Assembly (NCBI GenBank): GCA_008931825.1
Contig: QXVZ01020756.1
Coordinates: 248,001 to 312,000, forward strand
DNA length: 64,000 nt
DNA from: Phallusia fumigata
Taxonomy: Eukaryota > Chordata > Ascidiacea > Phlebobranchia > Ascidiidae
Reading direction: 5' to 3'
The position numbers and the translations under genes are program-made. The notes beneath the pieces are model-generated. The model was not told the origin of the DNA. It saw only the letters and a list, made by a program, of their open reading frames with translations, and did not search any database. Positions 13,401 through 28,400 of the stretch are shown here, piece by piece (within the stretch, counting starts at the first letter, position 1; every line of letters begins with the position of its first letter).

Positions 13401-16400
13401 TCAATGCAAGACTTTATTATGCTGTTGCTGTGTTTCTTTCTTGTGTACCGTTAAATTATAAATTAATGCAGTAAAACGAGACTTGATGTATTTTAATGCA
13501 TACTTTACCATAAAATTTACCATTTTCAATTAAAATTCGAACTTATGAATGTCGAACGTTGAAATGCAAAGTTTGCTGGTTTTGCGTACATGCCATAGGT
13601 AAGACTTCTTGTTGCAGTTTAAAAATTGTTTTATTGGGACTTTAATATATGGTTGTGGTTGTGTTTATTATTCGTGTATTCGTGTAATACTGAATTAGAA
13701 ATAAACGGAATATAAAGAGATTTGATGTATTTAATGTACCATATCATTTACAGTAACACACTCATCCGCGTGATTTTAAAAACCAAATGTTTTCAGATCA
13801 TACAATACTATCTGGCCGCGGTTAATTGCTCGTTTAAAAACCCGCTTCAATCGGGTTCCAGAAGACAGTGAAAGTTAAACATTATCTTACCAGTTGCAGG
13901 TTGCATTGGGAAAGGGCGGCCAGTAGACTGTCCGTTACTTTATCCGATATCAGAGTGGCGATCGAGAGATTCAACTCGCTGAGGATAGAAACAATATACA
14001 CTGAGTTATCGACATGGGGAAAGCACCACTGCAGGAGGGTGATTTCCCGGATAAAACAATCGGTTTGTTTCGATGGATAAGTTGCGGTAAAAACGCGATA
14101 TTCAAGTAAAACAGCAGGAACGATTAGCACTACATGTACGTGAAACAGTGCTTATAAAAATAGCATATGTAGTTTTTAGGAGGTTTACTCGTATGACAAG
14201 ATGCCAACTTATACAAAAACGTTTACGTAGTAAAAAATTTTGAAGGTGTTGTGCAAAACGAGCAAAATATTTTTGTAACCGTAACACAGTCACGTCGTTT
14301 TTTTTCTGCGACAAGCTTCAAAATGTTCCGGTTGGGGATGTTCAAAGTAGAATAACTGGCTATTCTAGAGTAGTTGTTTCGAATCAAAGCCTTGCACAAA
14401 TTTAGCCAGAACGACACAAAGAAATGCAAGCAACAAAACAATAATAAAATGCTGTTTATTTAACTATGAAAAGTACTCCATGCCTTCTATCACATTTCAG
14501 TAAGGCAATTCTAATTTCCACCCTGACGCGTCTATCACAATCAACGACCCATCAGAATTTTGCTGATGCGGCGGAAAATGCAACCTCGTTGCAATCCTCT
14601 CGTTGCTTATTGCGCCTGATTGTTACCAACTATTGTCACGCGCGGCTGAGCATTAGTCAAAAGGGGAAACAAACGGCGATGTATCGGCGCTGTTGCGTCT
14701 GTGAATGCCACTTGCATTAACATGAAGTGCGGACGAATATTGCACGCTAGCTTACACGCCGTTTAGACGAAATAATATCGGTTCCAATTACCCGATATAA
14801 ACGGCAAATTGGATTCGATATTCTACTTTGAACATCCCTAGTTCCGATCATTGTATAGCACAGAAGTAAAGTTATACCGTTAAAGGTTTCAACTCACCTA
14901 ACTTGGTTGACGATTTCAGTTCCAGACGACTGTATCACGTGATCTCTAACACAATAGGTAGGTAGGACTTGTCTGTCCGCTACTGATTCGCTCAAGTCAG
15001 ACTTGATTTCCTGCAAATCATCAACCACTAAAATTTCTTTGCTTGGCGAATCAACGTCTGAATGCATTCTGCTGATGAGTTTATCTGGTTCTTCAGTTCC
15101 GTTAGAAAACATTTTTATTATTTTTTTTCGACATCGGACTGTTGTTGAGATGTTGACTTATGGTTTGGTTCAAATGGGTTGGAACAATACTGTCTAAATC
15201 TGCTTAGAAAGTTTTTGTTTAAACTACGTACCTCGTATATTTGAGGGCATTGCGATTCAGCGTTCTTGGTCATCGCTTCAACGGTACTCTAAAAATAAAA
15301 CATGCGCATGACGTCACCATTGATGACGCAACACGTACTAAGTCAGCAAAAGAAGCACCACCAACCTTGATGTGCTCTTGTACCATTTTGTCCATATTGG
15401 TCGCCATCTCAGATATTTTGCATTGTAACTGGCTGCTGGGTCCAGCGGATTTTTCCATGCCAAGACCGTATATATCTGACAAAAGCTGAAAAAAGTAAAC
15501 ACATGAGATTCGTGAAAATTGCAACATTTCTTTTCTCCGCTGTGTTGTAAAAACATGGTTGTACATTTGAAAATTGAGCAATTTTTTGAAAAGCGTCTGG
15601 TTCAATATAAAAAGGTTTATCTGCGAATACGTCTTTTTGATTTGGTACTTTTTTTGATCTGAACGTCCTCAGCTAAAACTACTTTCATTTGAAGAAAGGA
15701 TCTCTTGGTCTTCCAATTCGGAGGAATGCAGACCAAGTAAACAACTCTGCCTAAAAGCTTACTGCATTTTAACTAGCGTCCGCACCGACCGAACAATGCA
15801 CACTTTTCTGATGGTTATCGAATCAACCCACATGATGCGATTGTTTCCGCAATAATTACGTTACAATGCTACTTCATTGTGACGTCACAACGACGTTGAG
15901 TGAGTGCATTCCAAATTTGTGCAGTTTGGCTTCACGTGAACGATATATGGAAACGTGGGTTCAAAATATAAAAAGCCTCAGTTTTGTCGCTGAAACTTTG
16001 TAATATTGACAAAAGTTTTAGCTTACAACCCCATAAACTGGCTTGCAAACTTAACTAGTTTACCCGCAATATATAACTAGAAGGGTGGCTTTTTCCATCT
16101 TGCTTTTGCACAAAAATATTAACCAATCAATGTGTCATACTTCATACACTACATTACATCAGGTTTTTTTGTAGAATGACTGTTGCTGCAAACAGAAACA
16201 TAAGTGTCCCAAACTGAACTGTAGAGGCTGGACGGCAAACAAAAATTAAATTTGCCAAATTCAACCATTAGCTAACAACCGAACCTTTTCATTCATTCCA
16301 ACACGTGCTGACACTGACCAATTAATAAGCCGCGTGGCTGCAGAAGCAAATGGAAGCCAGTCGGACTATAAGGTGCTGATTACTCTTTAACGGGTTTCGG

Positions 16401-19400
16401 TGGCATGACAAGTTCAACTACATCATTTTGCTCAATTATGAACCAAATATAAGTTTCATTTATCTTGTTTTTTTTTCGTCAACATATAATGAAACTGAAA
16501 TATGAGGATTTATTCCATTCCTAGGAAAATTACATACGACTATTATGTGACACTAAACTACTGGTAAGACAGAAGCACAGTGAAACAGATAATGAAAGGG
16601 GACACATCGTTTGTTTGGATGTCGCTTGTAACGAACAGAAATGACCAAACACGCTGGTTAATCCTTTACCTCTTTGGAGTTTTTCGCATCCCTGACCAAC
16701 TTCTTGCCAGCGATGACGCAACTGACGCTTTCCGATTCGGCGTCGATAATCTCCAGGGCGTTGATCACGTCATCAACTTTTTCTGTGACGTTAATTAGTG
16801 CGTTTTTTCAATGCCGTATATTTTAGTGATTTCACATACACACTACAATTGCAACTAACCAATACAAATATTTTTAAGAAAGGGCGAATCGGGCCATAAA
16901 TAACGCCCGTTCTTGCAATAACGAAACCGGTGGGGTCAAAAATAGCACACCGAGGATAAATCAAAACGTATTTTGTTTACCTGCCACTTTATCCAACACT
17001 TGTTGTGCAGTTGAGGTGACGACCTTCTGCAGTCTGAACTGCTGGTCGTTGCTCGCTCTGTTGGTGTTGGTGTTTCGCAGCAGCAAGTCTTGAATTTGGG
17101 CCAAAGCCGATTGTGTCCTTTCCGGGTGCTGCTTCATGGATCCCATACAGTCGTTCACTGGGTACGGCATGTACCGCAGCGTGTAGTTTCTGTGACACAA
17201 TGGTTGTGTGACATCTGGTTGGGGCGGCATATTTCATGTTTTTATCTCAAAGTAAACTTAGTTATAAGCACTTTCACAAACATTTTTGATGTCACAACTT
17301 TAAGTTCCTGGGGCGCTCTTTTTTTAGATTGTATGATGTCAATTGTTAACTGTGGCGTCACATGGTAATTTTACTACCTTGTGACGTAACAAAGTACTTA
17401 CTTCGCCATGGCAACAGCAAGTTCATGAAAGCCAGCAGCTGTGAGATTGTTCCTGTCAAACTTCAGAACCCGCAGTTTCGAGTTGATCTGGATGGATTTG
17501 GCGAGAACTCGGGCACCACTGTCCCCCATTTGATTCCCACTGTGATAAAAGTCTACTTGGTGAAATTTGTTTGGTTTGTTTATTCTTAGGGTAGCTAATA
17601 AACTTTGTAAAAGTCACAATGGGTACACCGCCGGGCTAATTTCTGTATTTGTTTTTATTTAATATATGCCCTTATTTCAACCCCATTTCTATGGTTTAAA
17701 AAGGGAACGTTTCAGAATCATTGCCCTCAAAAGCGAATTCGCCACGTTAAAGGCGCGTCAGACACACAGCAAAGTATTTCAATTGTAAGGAAAACATATC
17801 ACACAGCGCACATAAAACGGGTGCCCTTAAACATACTATCTTGGTACCCGCAATATTTACTTAGTTCTTCATCCTAACCATTCAACTCTAATGGCAACGT
17901 TGAATATGAGTAAACGTTTTCGCACATGTAAACCATCTCCAAAAACGATGCTGTCTTTTCTCGTGTCGACAAACTTAGCGAGTGAGTTTACACGTTGTTC
18001 GTAAAAGTTGTCATGTGAACGAACCTTATGTCGAGATCTGTAAGCGAGGTGTTACTGCCGAGACAGCCCAGCAGTACATGGGTGTACTCCCTCAACTTCG
18101 AATCAGCCAGAGACAGGCATTCCAAGACCTGAATTTAAATGAACAAAAACATACTGAATAAAAAAGGTTTCATTCGTTTCAGTTTTAAGTGCCAGACGAA
18201 AATCCCGTTGTAGGTGGTTAAAACATTCCAACAATAGTGGTAGTTATTTTTTAACTTACTGCAAATAAAATGGACACAGACTGCTAAATCAGAATCGTAA
18301 AAAACCTTCAAATTAATAATTTGATACGTTCGTCAAGATTATGCCGCCATCGTTAAATTAACATACGTGGCGTAAATCGTTCAGCACTTGCAAAACACAC
18401 CTTATGGAACAAACTTATCCAATCAAAATCTTTGTGTTGCTAAGTCTCAAGACGCAACAATAATTTTTGTAAACATAGGTTTGCAATATTCAGCATTTAT
18501 TATTTTACCGAGTTTTCCTCTTGGACCAGCTCGACGATGCTGTCCATTACAGGCCTCATATTTTTTTGCTTGATCCCTGAGAAGTTTCGGCCGATTTTCA
18601 ATTCGCGAAGCGATTTGTTTTGCTGAAAAAAGAAACATTTTTTGAACATGTGCGATTTAAATATATTCACAATATTTTTGGACAATGTTGGCAATTCCGG
18701 AACTTGAAAAACCCAGAACATATTTTGCGGGTATTTAATACAGGACAAAGATACCGGAATAGCCACAATAGATAGCAGAAACGCGTTAGCAAACTTGCCC
18801 AGGCTTTGGCATTTACTTAAACAACTAGAAACATGCTGTGTGACTTAAATTTTAATTAAATTTGATAAAAACAAATATAAAAACTTGATTCCAGTGACTC
18901 AAGATTCAAAAACACAAAAATTTAAATGATGTGCTTCACGTTAGTTTCTGGTATGTGGTGGTATTACAAACTACAATGTCCTTACCTGCAACCAACCGAA
19001 GAAGTTTGGGAGTTCATTGTCCATCGAGTTGTCGGAGAGATCCAGACTGACAAGGTTACGGACTGTCCCAATTCCAGATTGGATGACCTGGCAACCGGAC
19101 TGCTTGATCTGCATAGGTAGATGAACATATTAAATAAAGTTTTACACTCAGTCAAAGCTATTGGCCACAAATGGCCAATACAGCTTTTTTTATTACAGAT
19201 GATAATCAAGTGGTCCAGACCTTTTTTACGTAAAATACGTGTAAAGTTTAATAATACACCGGCAAAGTTTAATATGTTGTAATTTATTTACCTAAAAAAA
19301 CTTTTGCAAACAACCCTTGGGTAAGCTTATGGGAAAATCGGAGGTTTTGGCAAATATAAACTAATAGACAAAAAATATGTCAAAAAGATTAAATGAGTAA

Positions 19401-22400
19401 ATAACGTTTTTACCTCACAGCTTGACAGGTTGAGTGAAACTTCCAGACCTTTCGTCAAGTTGCTGAGCAAGCCATCCATGATGCACCTACAAATTGATTG
19501 AAAAAACTTACTTCAGCGATTTGAATCGGTAGATTTTACCTATTCCTAAAAAAGCCAAAACCAAAACTTGTTGACAAACTAGTTTGCATTGTTATTCTGG
19601 GAATATTAGAACAAAATAACTTGCATAATGAACTAAAGTTTTTTTCAACTTACTTCAGTGCTTCATTCGGAAATTTGATGCCAGAGAAATCAATGGACTT
19701 CAGAGCAAGAGTATTTTGAAAGAACTAAAATAAAAAATAGTTAATCGAAATACATACACAGTTTTTTTTTCCAAAATAAAAATATGTGTTAATTCTTACT
19801 TAAACCTCAAATACCTTTCATAAGTTTTAAAAAAAATTAATCTAAAGAAGGACACAATTGTATTTTGTGCAATAAAGGACCGCAATGAAATAAAATGCCC
19901 ATTTACCTCTTGAAAAGATGAGGGCAGAGCCGTATCTTTCTGTTTCCTGCAAAGACATTAAATTTATGACCATAAAAACAATATAATGGTGGAACACACA
20001 TATCGACTTTTCAAAATTATAAATCAATTTCAAGACCTTTACCAGGCACCTAGTGTGTAGGGATGCACATTATACAATGATGTAGTGTTTTAAAATATTT
20101 TTTTTGGTCCTATCTATCTTGTTCCCACTTTTATTTTGGCACAGTACAAAAAATACTGTTTTTGTCTGCTGTGACGAAGAAAGAATTTTAGAAATACCTC
20201 CTACAAAAGAACCTATTCAAAGTATGCAAAAGTAATGCTAAATTTAATTAGGCTTTGGTTTCTGTCAGCATGCTACAGCCTCATATGAAATGATTGTCTA
20301 ACCATTAAATAGCGCAAAACAAGTCTCTGTTTCAGCATTTTTGATTCTAGAATTTGCAAACACCAAGATCTAATGATGCTTTGTCGGGACTATTATTATA
20401 TGATGGGTGTTGTCGAAAGTAATGGACTCTTTTAAACATGCACAGTCAGTCATTAAAATTGTCAAAATTAAAGGAAAGTTTTTTTTCATTTTATCAGGAT
20501 TCAAAATTCTGTATCGTGCATCCCTAACGACAACGATAATTGCAACTGATAAAACATAGGTCCTGTGTTAATCTACAAAACTTGTTTTTGACTTTCAGTT
20601 TTTAAATTTTAACCCCATTGATGTAGATTTTACTAGAAATGGAAAAGAGAAACCTTTAAAACGTAAACAAAAAACAACAACCAAAAAAAATAAAAAATAT
20701 ATTGGGTGAAATTGGCAATCCTAAAGCAAAACATGCAAATTTTATGTTTTTCTTGGACAAACATACTTTTGGTTATATATAACTATACAGATTGAGATGC
20801 AAATTTCTTTGTGCATATGATAGTGAAAAGCCCAACTAAAAAAGATATACAACTTAAATACAGTACAAGTCAACAAAAAAAAGAGACAGATGGTTTAACT
20901 GTGTTCTCAACATGAGGAAGTTATACAATGCTACACAATATCACTACTTTTTTAAAGCAAACTTTTTGATGTAACAGCAAGTGCAGTTATAAAAAAAACA
21001 CTACCTTCCACTATAATTACATACTGCAAAAACATAAGTAACACAAGAAAACACTTCTAGTTAAACTGCAGCACAGTTTTAAATGTGAATGCTAGCAAAG
21101 CAAAAATACAGAAAAGTTCAAACTACTAAAAACACTAATATCTGTTCTACTTTTGTGCCAACTAATTTCCGAGCAAAAAAAAAGTGCATACAAAAGAAAA
21201 CCTGTGAGTTTCTTGTTAAAATGCTGCAAGGCATTAATTTTTTTGTAGCAAGCAAATCTGAAAATCATGCGGGAAACCTTATTTTAGAATATTCCTCCTC
21301 AAGGAAATGGGGATAACGCTGTCCAACAGATGACCTGGTGACACACATGACAAAATCGAACAATCGCAAAAGAGATGCAAGTTTCATGCACGACTTAAAC
21401 CCACTTAAGCAGGTTTCCTAACTTTGTACAGTCAACCATTCAATTTCATCAGGATAAAAAACAAGTTAAAGTCCAATTCTGGAGTATGTTTCACAAAATC
21501 CACAAACAAGAGGTCAAAAGAGACTAGTTTGGCCACCGCTGCTATTGAGCTCATGTAGTTTAATTGCCAGTGTGAACAGGTTACTGTCAAGTGCTGGTTA
21601 TTGCACTCATGCAGGAAATGCTTTGCTTCAATTTAGTATTGAACCTCTTGTCCAGAAATATCAGAGAAGTAGCTTTAAATCAGTTAACAGTCACAGAATA
21701 CATCTTAAGTACAATTTTAAATTGTTTTCGAAAGACTTAATAAAATGTTTTTGTTGTAAATATTGCCATGCCTGACTGCACTTGTTTGAAAACAGCTATA
21801 TTTTAACAGTTAAAGTCGCACATGAGAACGAGCATTTTGATTGCACAGACAAAATAAAATCCAAAAATTTGTCGAGAGCACACATGAAAGATCGCCAGAG
21901 CAGAAAAATGAACGGATGAATTAATCACAGAGAAAGAGTTACGAAAAAAAAACTATCATACTTTCCCAAGAAGTGGTTCTTTGAGAGGTCGGCACGTTGC
22001 AAGTGCATCAGACAACCTCGGGAAAGGGCACTGATGTACTGCAAGGAATAAATAAGGGTTATGATAATTTGCATCCCGGGAAAATATTTTGATGAATCCC
22101 AGACCTAATATTTAAACAGCACGCTTATTAGATTAAAATCTAGTTTTGTTTTGAAGAACACTTTCTGCCATGAAGGGTGCAAAACTAGTTTAGACCACCC
22201 ATAAAAATAAAAACATCAGATTTTGAACAGTTGGATTTTCCTTTAAAAATTCAAAACTTTTGGTATTAAAGGATTATAAGAGTCGTTTTCTATGTAAGCA
22301 CAGCCAATGTGTTTATTGAAAGTAATTTAAACATTAAGAATGTAACAAATAAAAACAAACTATTTTTACCATTTCCACAGAGCTGTCAGTGGCTGAGAGA

Positions 22401-25400
22401 TCAAGCTCCTCAATGTGATTTTCAGTCGCCAAAAAGTTGTAAAGTCCCTAATTGAAAATATTTATAAATGCAAAATGGAATATGTAAATCAGAATATTGT
22501 ACGTATTAAGTATATACATGGTGCATCATCATTGGTTTTAAAATTTTATTGAGGTAAATTATTTAGGATTTTCTACACAAGCCAATCCGTAAAGACATAT
22601 CAAATCTAGGAAATTTTATTTTATTGAATAAAATTCATGAAACAGACCTAACAAATCCCTAGTTCATTGCAATTAGAAAACCAAAGTCGCTTTCGACTGA
22701 AAAAAATTAGTCCATTAAGCCCCTTTTCTAATAGTTTTGTGTGCCCTGGTTGATACCAAACTCTTTACAACGCATAAACACCATCACCATGTTTTGTTTA
22801 CCTCGGAATCATCCACTTTCAGGCAGTTTCCAGACAAATTCAGGCGAGTTAAACTGCCCATTATGTTTGCACTTGACCTGAGAGCTTGACACAAACCATT
22901 TACACCTTTGGCAGTGAGGCCTAAATATAAACAAAAACAAAATTTGCACTAAACAGAGATTGACACAAGGTAAAAAAACAAAGGAATATTAGGTCACCTT
23001 TCACTGCAAACCACAAATGCGCACAAATATTTTCATGAGTAAGCAATGCGAAAAATATTTTTTCTACAAGTAACCTTATGTGCAAAAATCGAAAATATTT
23101 TAAATAGCCACCATATCAGTTACACAATTTGCATAATTTTTTTCAAAACTTGTGTTTAAATTTGAATGGTCATTTAAAGTCTAACCTGTGCGAGCAACAT
23201 TGAGATCTGTTAGACTGGCATGTTTTATCACAGGCAGCGTTCCACTCAGATGGATAAGTCCTTTGTCCTCCAAGGGGTTGTTGGACAGATCCAATGACTG
23301 AATTCGGCTCTCCTTGTTTTCGGCCATGTTGGTTGCCAACTTCTGAGCAAATTCACTGAAATAAACATACATTTTAACAGACTATAAAACCACTGCACTA
23401 TCTAAATACTTATACCAGTAATGAGTAGCAAGAACTTTCTTTTTTTTATTTCCATATCCTGCCTCCCCCCTTTTACCTTTAACTTGCCAGTTAATACCAA
23501 ATCAAACGAGAAAAGTGTGTTTGTACATTTTATAGTATTTTTTAACACTTGAAAGTCTACCCCAATGCTGCTTAAATTTATCAGCAAACTTATTTAGAAA
23601 GGCAACGGGTCCATGGAAATGCAGTAAATGGACATGGGGTAACTTACCCTTTTAGTCCAACACCCTCCAACACCAAGGTCTTCATATTTTGTGAATTCCT
23701 GGCAGCTTTTAAGACAAAGTCAAGGACTTCCCCATGCTATGACAACAACGAACACATTAGAACAGAAAATTTAAAAAAAAATTCAGTGGAAATTTTGTTA
23801 ATTTCTGTTTTAATAGTTGTGCTAGGAAAAACATTTTTTATGCAACAAATATTATTTGTGTTATTAACCGAGAGAAAATTTAATGATGACAGTACCTAAG
23901 AAGCAGAACAAATCTCCTAAACAATATTGGTCTATGTTTATGCAGACATTTAGTATTTTTTTCTTTGAGTTTTCTGAGAGACATTTTTTTGAAAGTGAAA
24001 TGTTTATGAATTGTTTACTGACCTTAAACAAGGTGAAACAGACTTACCAGTTTAGTATTTCTTACAACAAGACCTTCAAACCATTTGTTGTAATTAAGCA
24101 CAGACACAATGGGAATGATATCTCTGTACAAACAAAAACAATAAAAACATCAATAAAAATAAATACATGGCAGATGATATTTGATGCCACGTAATTAAAA
24201 TAAAACTGGAACCACAAAGGTCATACATATTTCCCTCATAAACTTAAATGGCTTAAGTTCATGTGAAAAAATTTCCGATTGCACTTGTTTTTTTTTCTAC
24301 AAGCTTTTTGCCTGCAAGTAATATGCCAATTTGGCTTAGATGTAGCCGTTCTGTGTACAATGCCCAAAATGAATGCTGTAAATTCTGATCCACCACCTTG
24401 AAATGCTTCATGTGCCAAAAATGGAAGATTTGTTCCATTAAACTACTATATTCATGATGGTTACTGATTTCAAATTTCTAGTACAAATGTGGGTAACATT
24501 AATTCCGATTAATTCCATTTAAACTATGTGGAATTATATGAAATTAATTCAAAATATGTTGGGTTTATCATACTAAATTAAATTGCAGCCAGCACTAAGT
24601 TTGCTTTCACAAATTCAAAAAAATAGTTAATTGTGGTCTCTAAATGGAAAATGTGCCGAAGTAAGATAGGATGTTTCACATTTAAAACCTTTCTAAAAAA
24701 AAATCTGTATCATGATCAAACAGAATAAGATAAAAAATTTTAATTTAGAAAAAAATTATGATAAAATTTAAGTGTTTTTATTGTTTTGCAACTCTACATA
24801 ATACAGTGCAACACATTGCATGAAGTACCTTGCATCTGGCAAGTCAAAATCCTTTAAACTGAGCTCTCTGCAGTTTTGTGACAGGTAGATGGTGTCTACA
24901 TCCTAAAAACAAAAAAATACATTTGATGACCTAATTAGTCGGTAAAAATTAAAGAGACCTTCAAATGACAATGATATGTCACTCAAAATTACCACTTGTT
25001 CATCTATTAGGGATGAGATATGCTAATTCAGTATCTGGGTGCTAAGCCACTAAGTATTACAGTTTTTGATGCACAGCTGAGCATTAAATTAATGTCCAGT
25101 GCTTAACAAACACCAGATAAACAGCACATACTGATGTGCAAAGGTTTTAAAACGTTTGGACTTTCAAGTCACCAAAATTGTTCTCCCAGTAATTTAGAGT
25201 TTTATCTCACAAACCTATCTGCTTGATATCTCAAAAACAAAAAATTAGGGGTGATGATTTTCTGAGTATGTTGAGCATTAGAAGACCTTGCAATATAGGA
25301 CCATGGATTTTCTTGACCAAAAAACGTAACAAACTGGCATAAAACAGAAACAAGCATAAGAAAAGAGGTGTTTTTGACCACAATTGGGAAAGGGCCCAAA

Positions 25401-28400
25401 ATGTACAAAACACATGATTATCGCCAAACAGCCACTCATGATAAATTCTAATCAAGAAATTTATACCAAACCAAGATGTTCTGATCTGCACCACACCAAA
25501 ACAAACATGTTTATGTGAACTGGTAAAATATAGAAACAGACATTGACAAAGGTCCATCACCAACATGTGACATTTTAGTATTTGTTTTCACTGCAAATAT
25601 AAGGATTTGGTGCAAAAATAGCTTACAGATATTAAGTTCATTATGGTCTATGAAATACATTTTGTTTAGCTGGCCAGAAATGACAACTGACATAGCTCAG
25701 CTCATTTATTTTCTGAATCTGTCAAAAAATTGTATGCTGTAGTCACAGATACTCATCTAGTTTTTTTACGGTTGGTTTGATGTAACGAAGGAGTCTGTGA
25801 TTGACTAAAGAAAACAGAATGACACAGCACCATGGCACAATCTACAAACTTTAGGAGCTGAGCAGGTCATCTGTTTTGGGTATAGGGTTAACACAGCAAT
25901 CGATGCACCACACTGGCATGTTCTAAAAACTGTTTAAATTTGGACATTTGTTTGTTTAAATTTGGACATTGTTAAATAGTGACCCTTCTCCAGGACTAGT
26001 TGCTTGGCCCTTTTCTGCCACCACTTTAGGGTGCCAGAAAGGTTGCAACAGCTTTTGGTTACCAAGCTAGTGACATTCCTTAAGACTGAACTACCATATG
26101 ATTCAATTAGATAAAGTAGTTGATATCCTACCAAGTTTACATTTTGACTGTGAAGTCAAATGAAACAAGCACAACTGTATTTCATATCTACCAGCCGTGA
26201 ATCTCGTGACCTAATCCACCAAAAAGTTTATTTTAACAGTGCATGGAAAAGCTGCAGAATGGGGAAAACAACAAAACATGCAGAGCAGAGTATGTGCCCC
26301 CTTTAGGAAATGTAAACACCCGTGCATTTAAGTGCAAAAATTCCCTATGTGCTGGGACATATTTTTTAAATTGAGCCCTTCAAACCATTAGAAAATATTT
26401 ATTTTTGTGAATAGTAAAATGCTAAAGTCCTTCAGGTATCAAAACTGGGACTTACCCACTCCACTTCCTCTCTCACAGGGCAAGAAAGGAAGTCACAAAC
26501 GCAGCGGTACATCTCAGAGAAATTGCCACATGGGCCAGGTTCTGACTGGTCTGCCTGGTTCAACATTTGCTGAATAACCTTCTGACGATGTAGAGGTTCC
26601 AGTGAAGCCTTTAGGATCCGTCTATAGATGAGTACTTTGATTAAAGACCATCTTTACAATTTTTATAAATGTTGCTGTCAATAATCAACAGATTTGGGAA
26701 ACATTAATTTTACCGAAATATTTGTCAAAAAAGGGAAATATGCCTACCTTTAACGCATTTGTCCCACAATCTCTATTCAATACCCATATAAGGTTGGGTT
26801 TGACTAAACAAATAACTGTCTTATATGGAGGTGAGTTCATAGCGGGTATGTGGTGGAATAAAGATTAAACAAACATTGTACACTAGCCAATGTAAATCTA
26901 TAAATAGCTGAGTCAATTATAGCTAAATAATACACATAAATCGAAAGAAATTGGATTGAGCTCATGTCACATAACTTGCTAATTTTGACCAGTTTTGAAA
27001 CACACAATCTCTTGACAGGCAAACATAGTGTTTTTTTTTGTATTGCTTTTACTTGTTTTTTGTTCATTTTGAAAAGCAGTGTTATGTGTAACTACACACA
27101 TCTTTCCTTGGACATACAATAAACTTCAAAGTATCTAGTAACAGATAATGCTATTGTAATCCCAGTGCAAATATGCATACTACAGTAGAGATGGGTCAAA
27201 ACTGCAAATGTTTCGATTGGCATACCTGTCCATTAGTTAACATATAGATCCGACATATTTTTTTCATTTTTGGGGTTTTGTCACCTTTTGGAGTGGCACA
27301 CTTCAATGGAAATATTGTTGATCAATTATAGAAATAAAGCGTTTGATAAATCTTATAATCATGTGACTTGTTCAAACTAATCAATATGAGATGCTTAGCA
27401 CAAATTTTAGTTACATTTTTATGTCTTAACCAAGCACCAATACCAAGCACTTGGGTACTTGCTAGACTTGACCCATCCCCATAAAGCCTTGTGCATTTCA
27501 AAAGACAAAGATCAATTCACATTGAGTAAAATACATCGTTTAATACATATCTACTACTTGGTTTAACTTAATGTAAAAATAAAGGACTCACGACAAAGGA
27601 ACACTTGGAAAGATGGTGCGAAGTGACAAAGCCACTCTTCCAATGATGTGGTCTGCATCATCAGTTCCAATCATTTGCATGAAAAATATCTTTGAACTAT
27701 GAGTCGACATCACAAGCTAAAAAGGCAATATTTTTGACATCTTCAAATTATCTTTGCATGCAAAAACATATTTAGGTTAACCATGCCAGGTTATTTGCTA
27801 AATATAAACCAAATGTTTATTATAGCAGTATTGATTTTTTACAAAGTGTTTTATTGCCATTTTGTGGAGCATAATTTGTGTGAGACAGATGATGTTTCAA
27901 ATAGTTGTGAATTTAATACAATTAAGTTGTGGATTATGGTACAATCCTCAATCATTTATCAAACAAATCAGTTGTATATTTCAGTGGAACTGCATTAAGG
28001 CAGACAGCCTAAGGCATACTGGTCATTTCACAGTTGGGCATTGTTGGCTTATCAGGAGATAAAAATAAAACAATTAAATATACCCGATCTGGGGATGGAC
28101 TGTCCATTGACTTGATTTCAAGGAAGTGAAAGTCTGCTTCCATCTTAAGAAACAACAACAACAAAGTTAAACATTTGATGCAAAAGTTACTGTAATGTTT
28201 ACCACATAAAAATGAAATACAGCTTTGTATTGTAGGCAACAAAGCTAATCACTGTGGCCATAAAAAATACTATAGTAGTGTATTTGTTGGTGATACAGTT
28301 TAGTGTTGACTGTAGCACTTATTTTTAGGAAAAAGTTTTTTGGTATTTTTTAATATATTACATTTTTTGCAACTTTGTTTAAACACAAAACAGAATAAAA

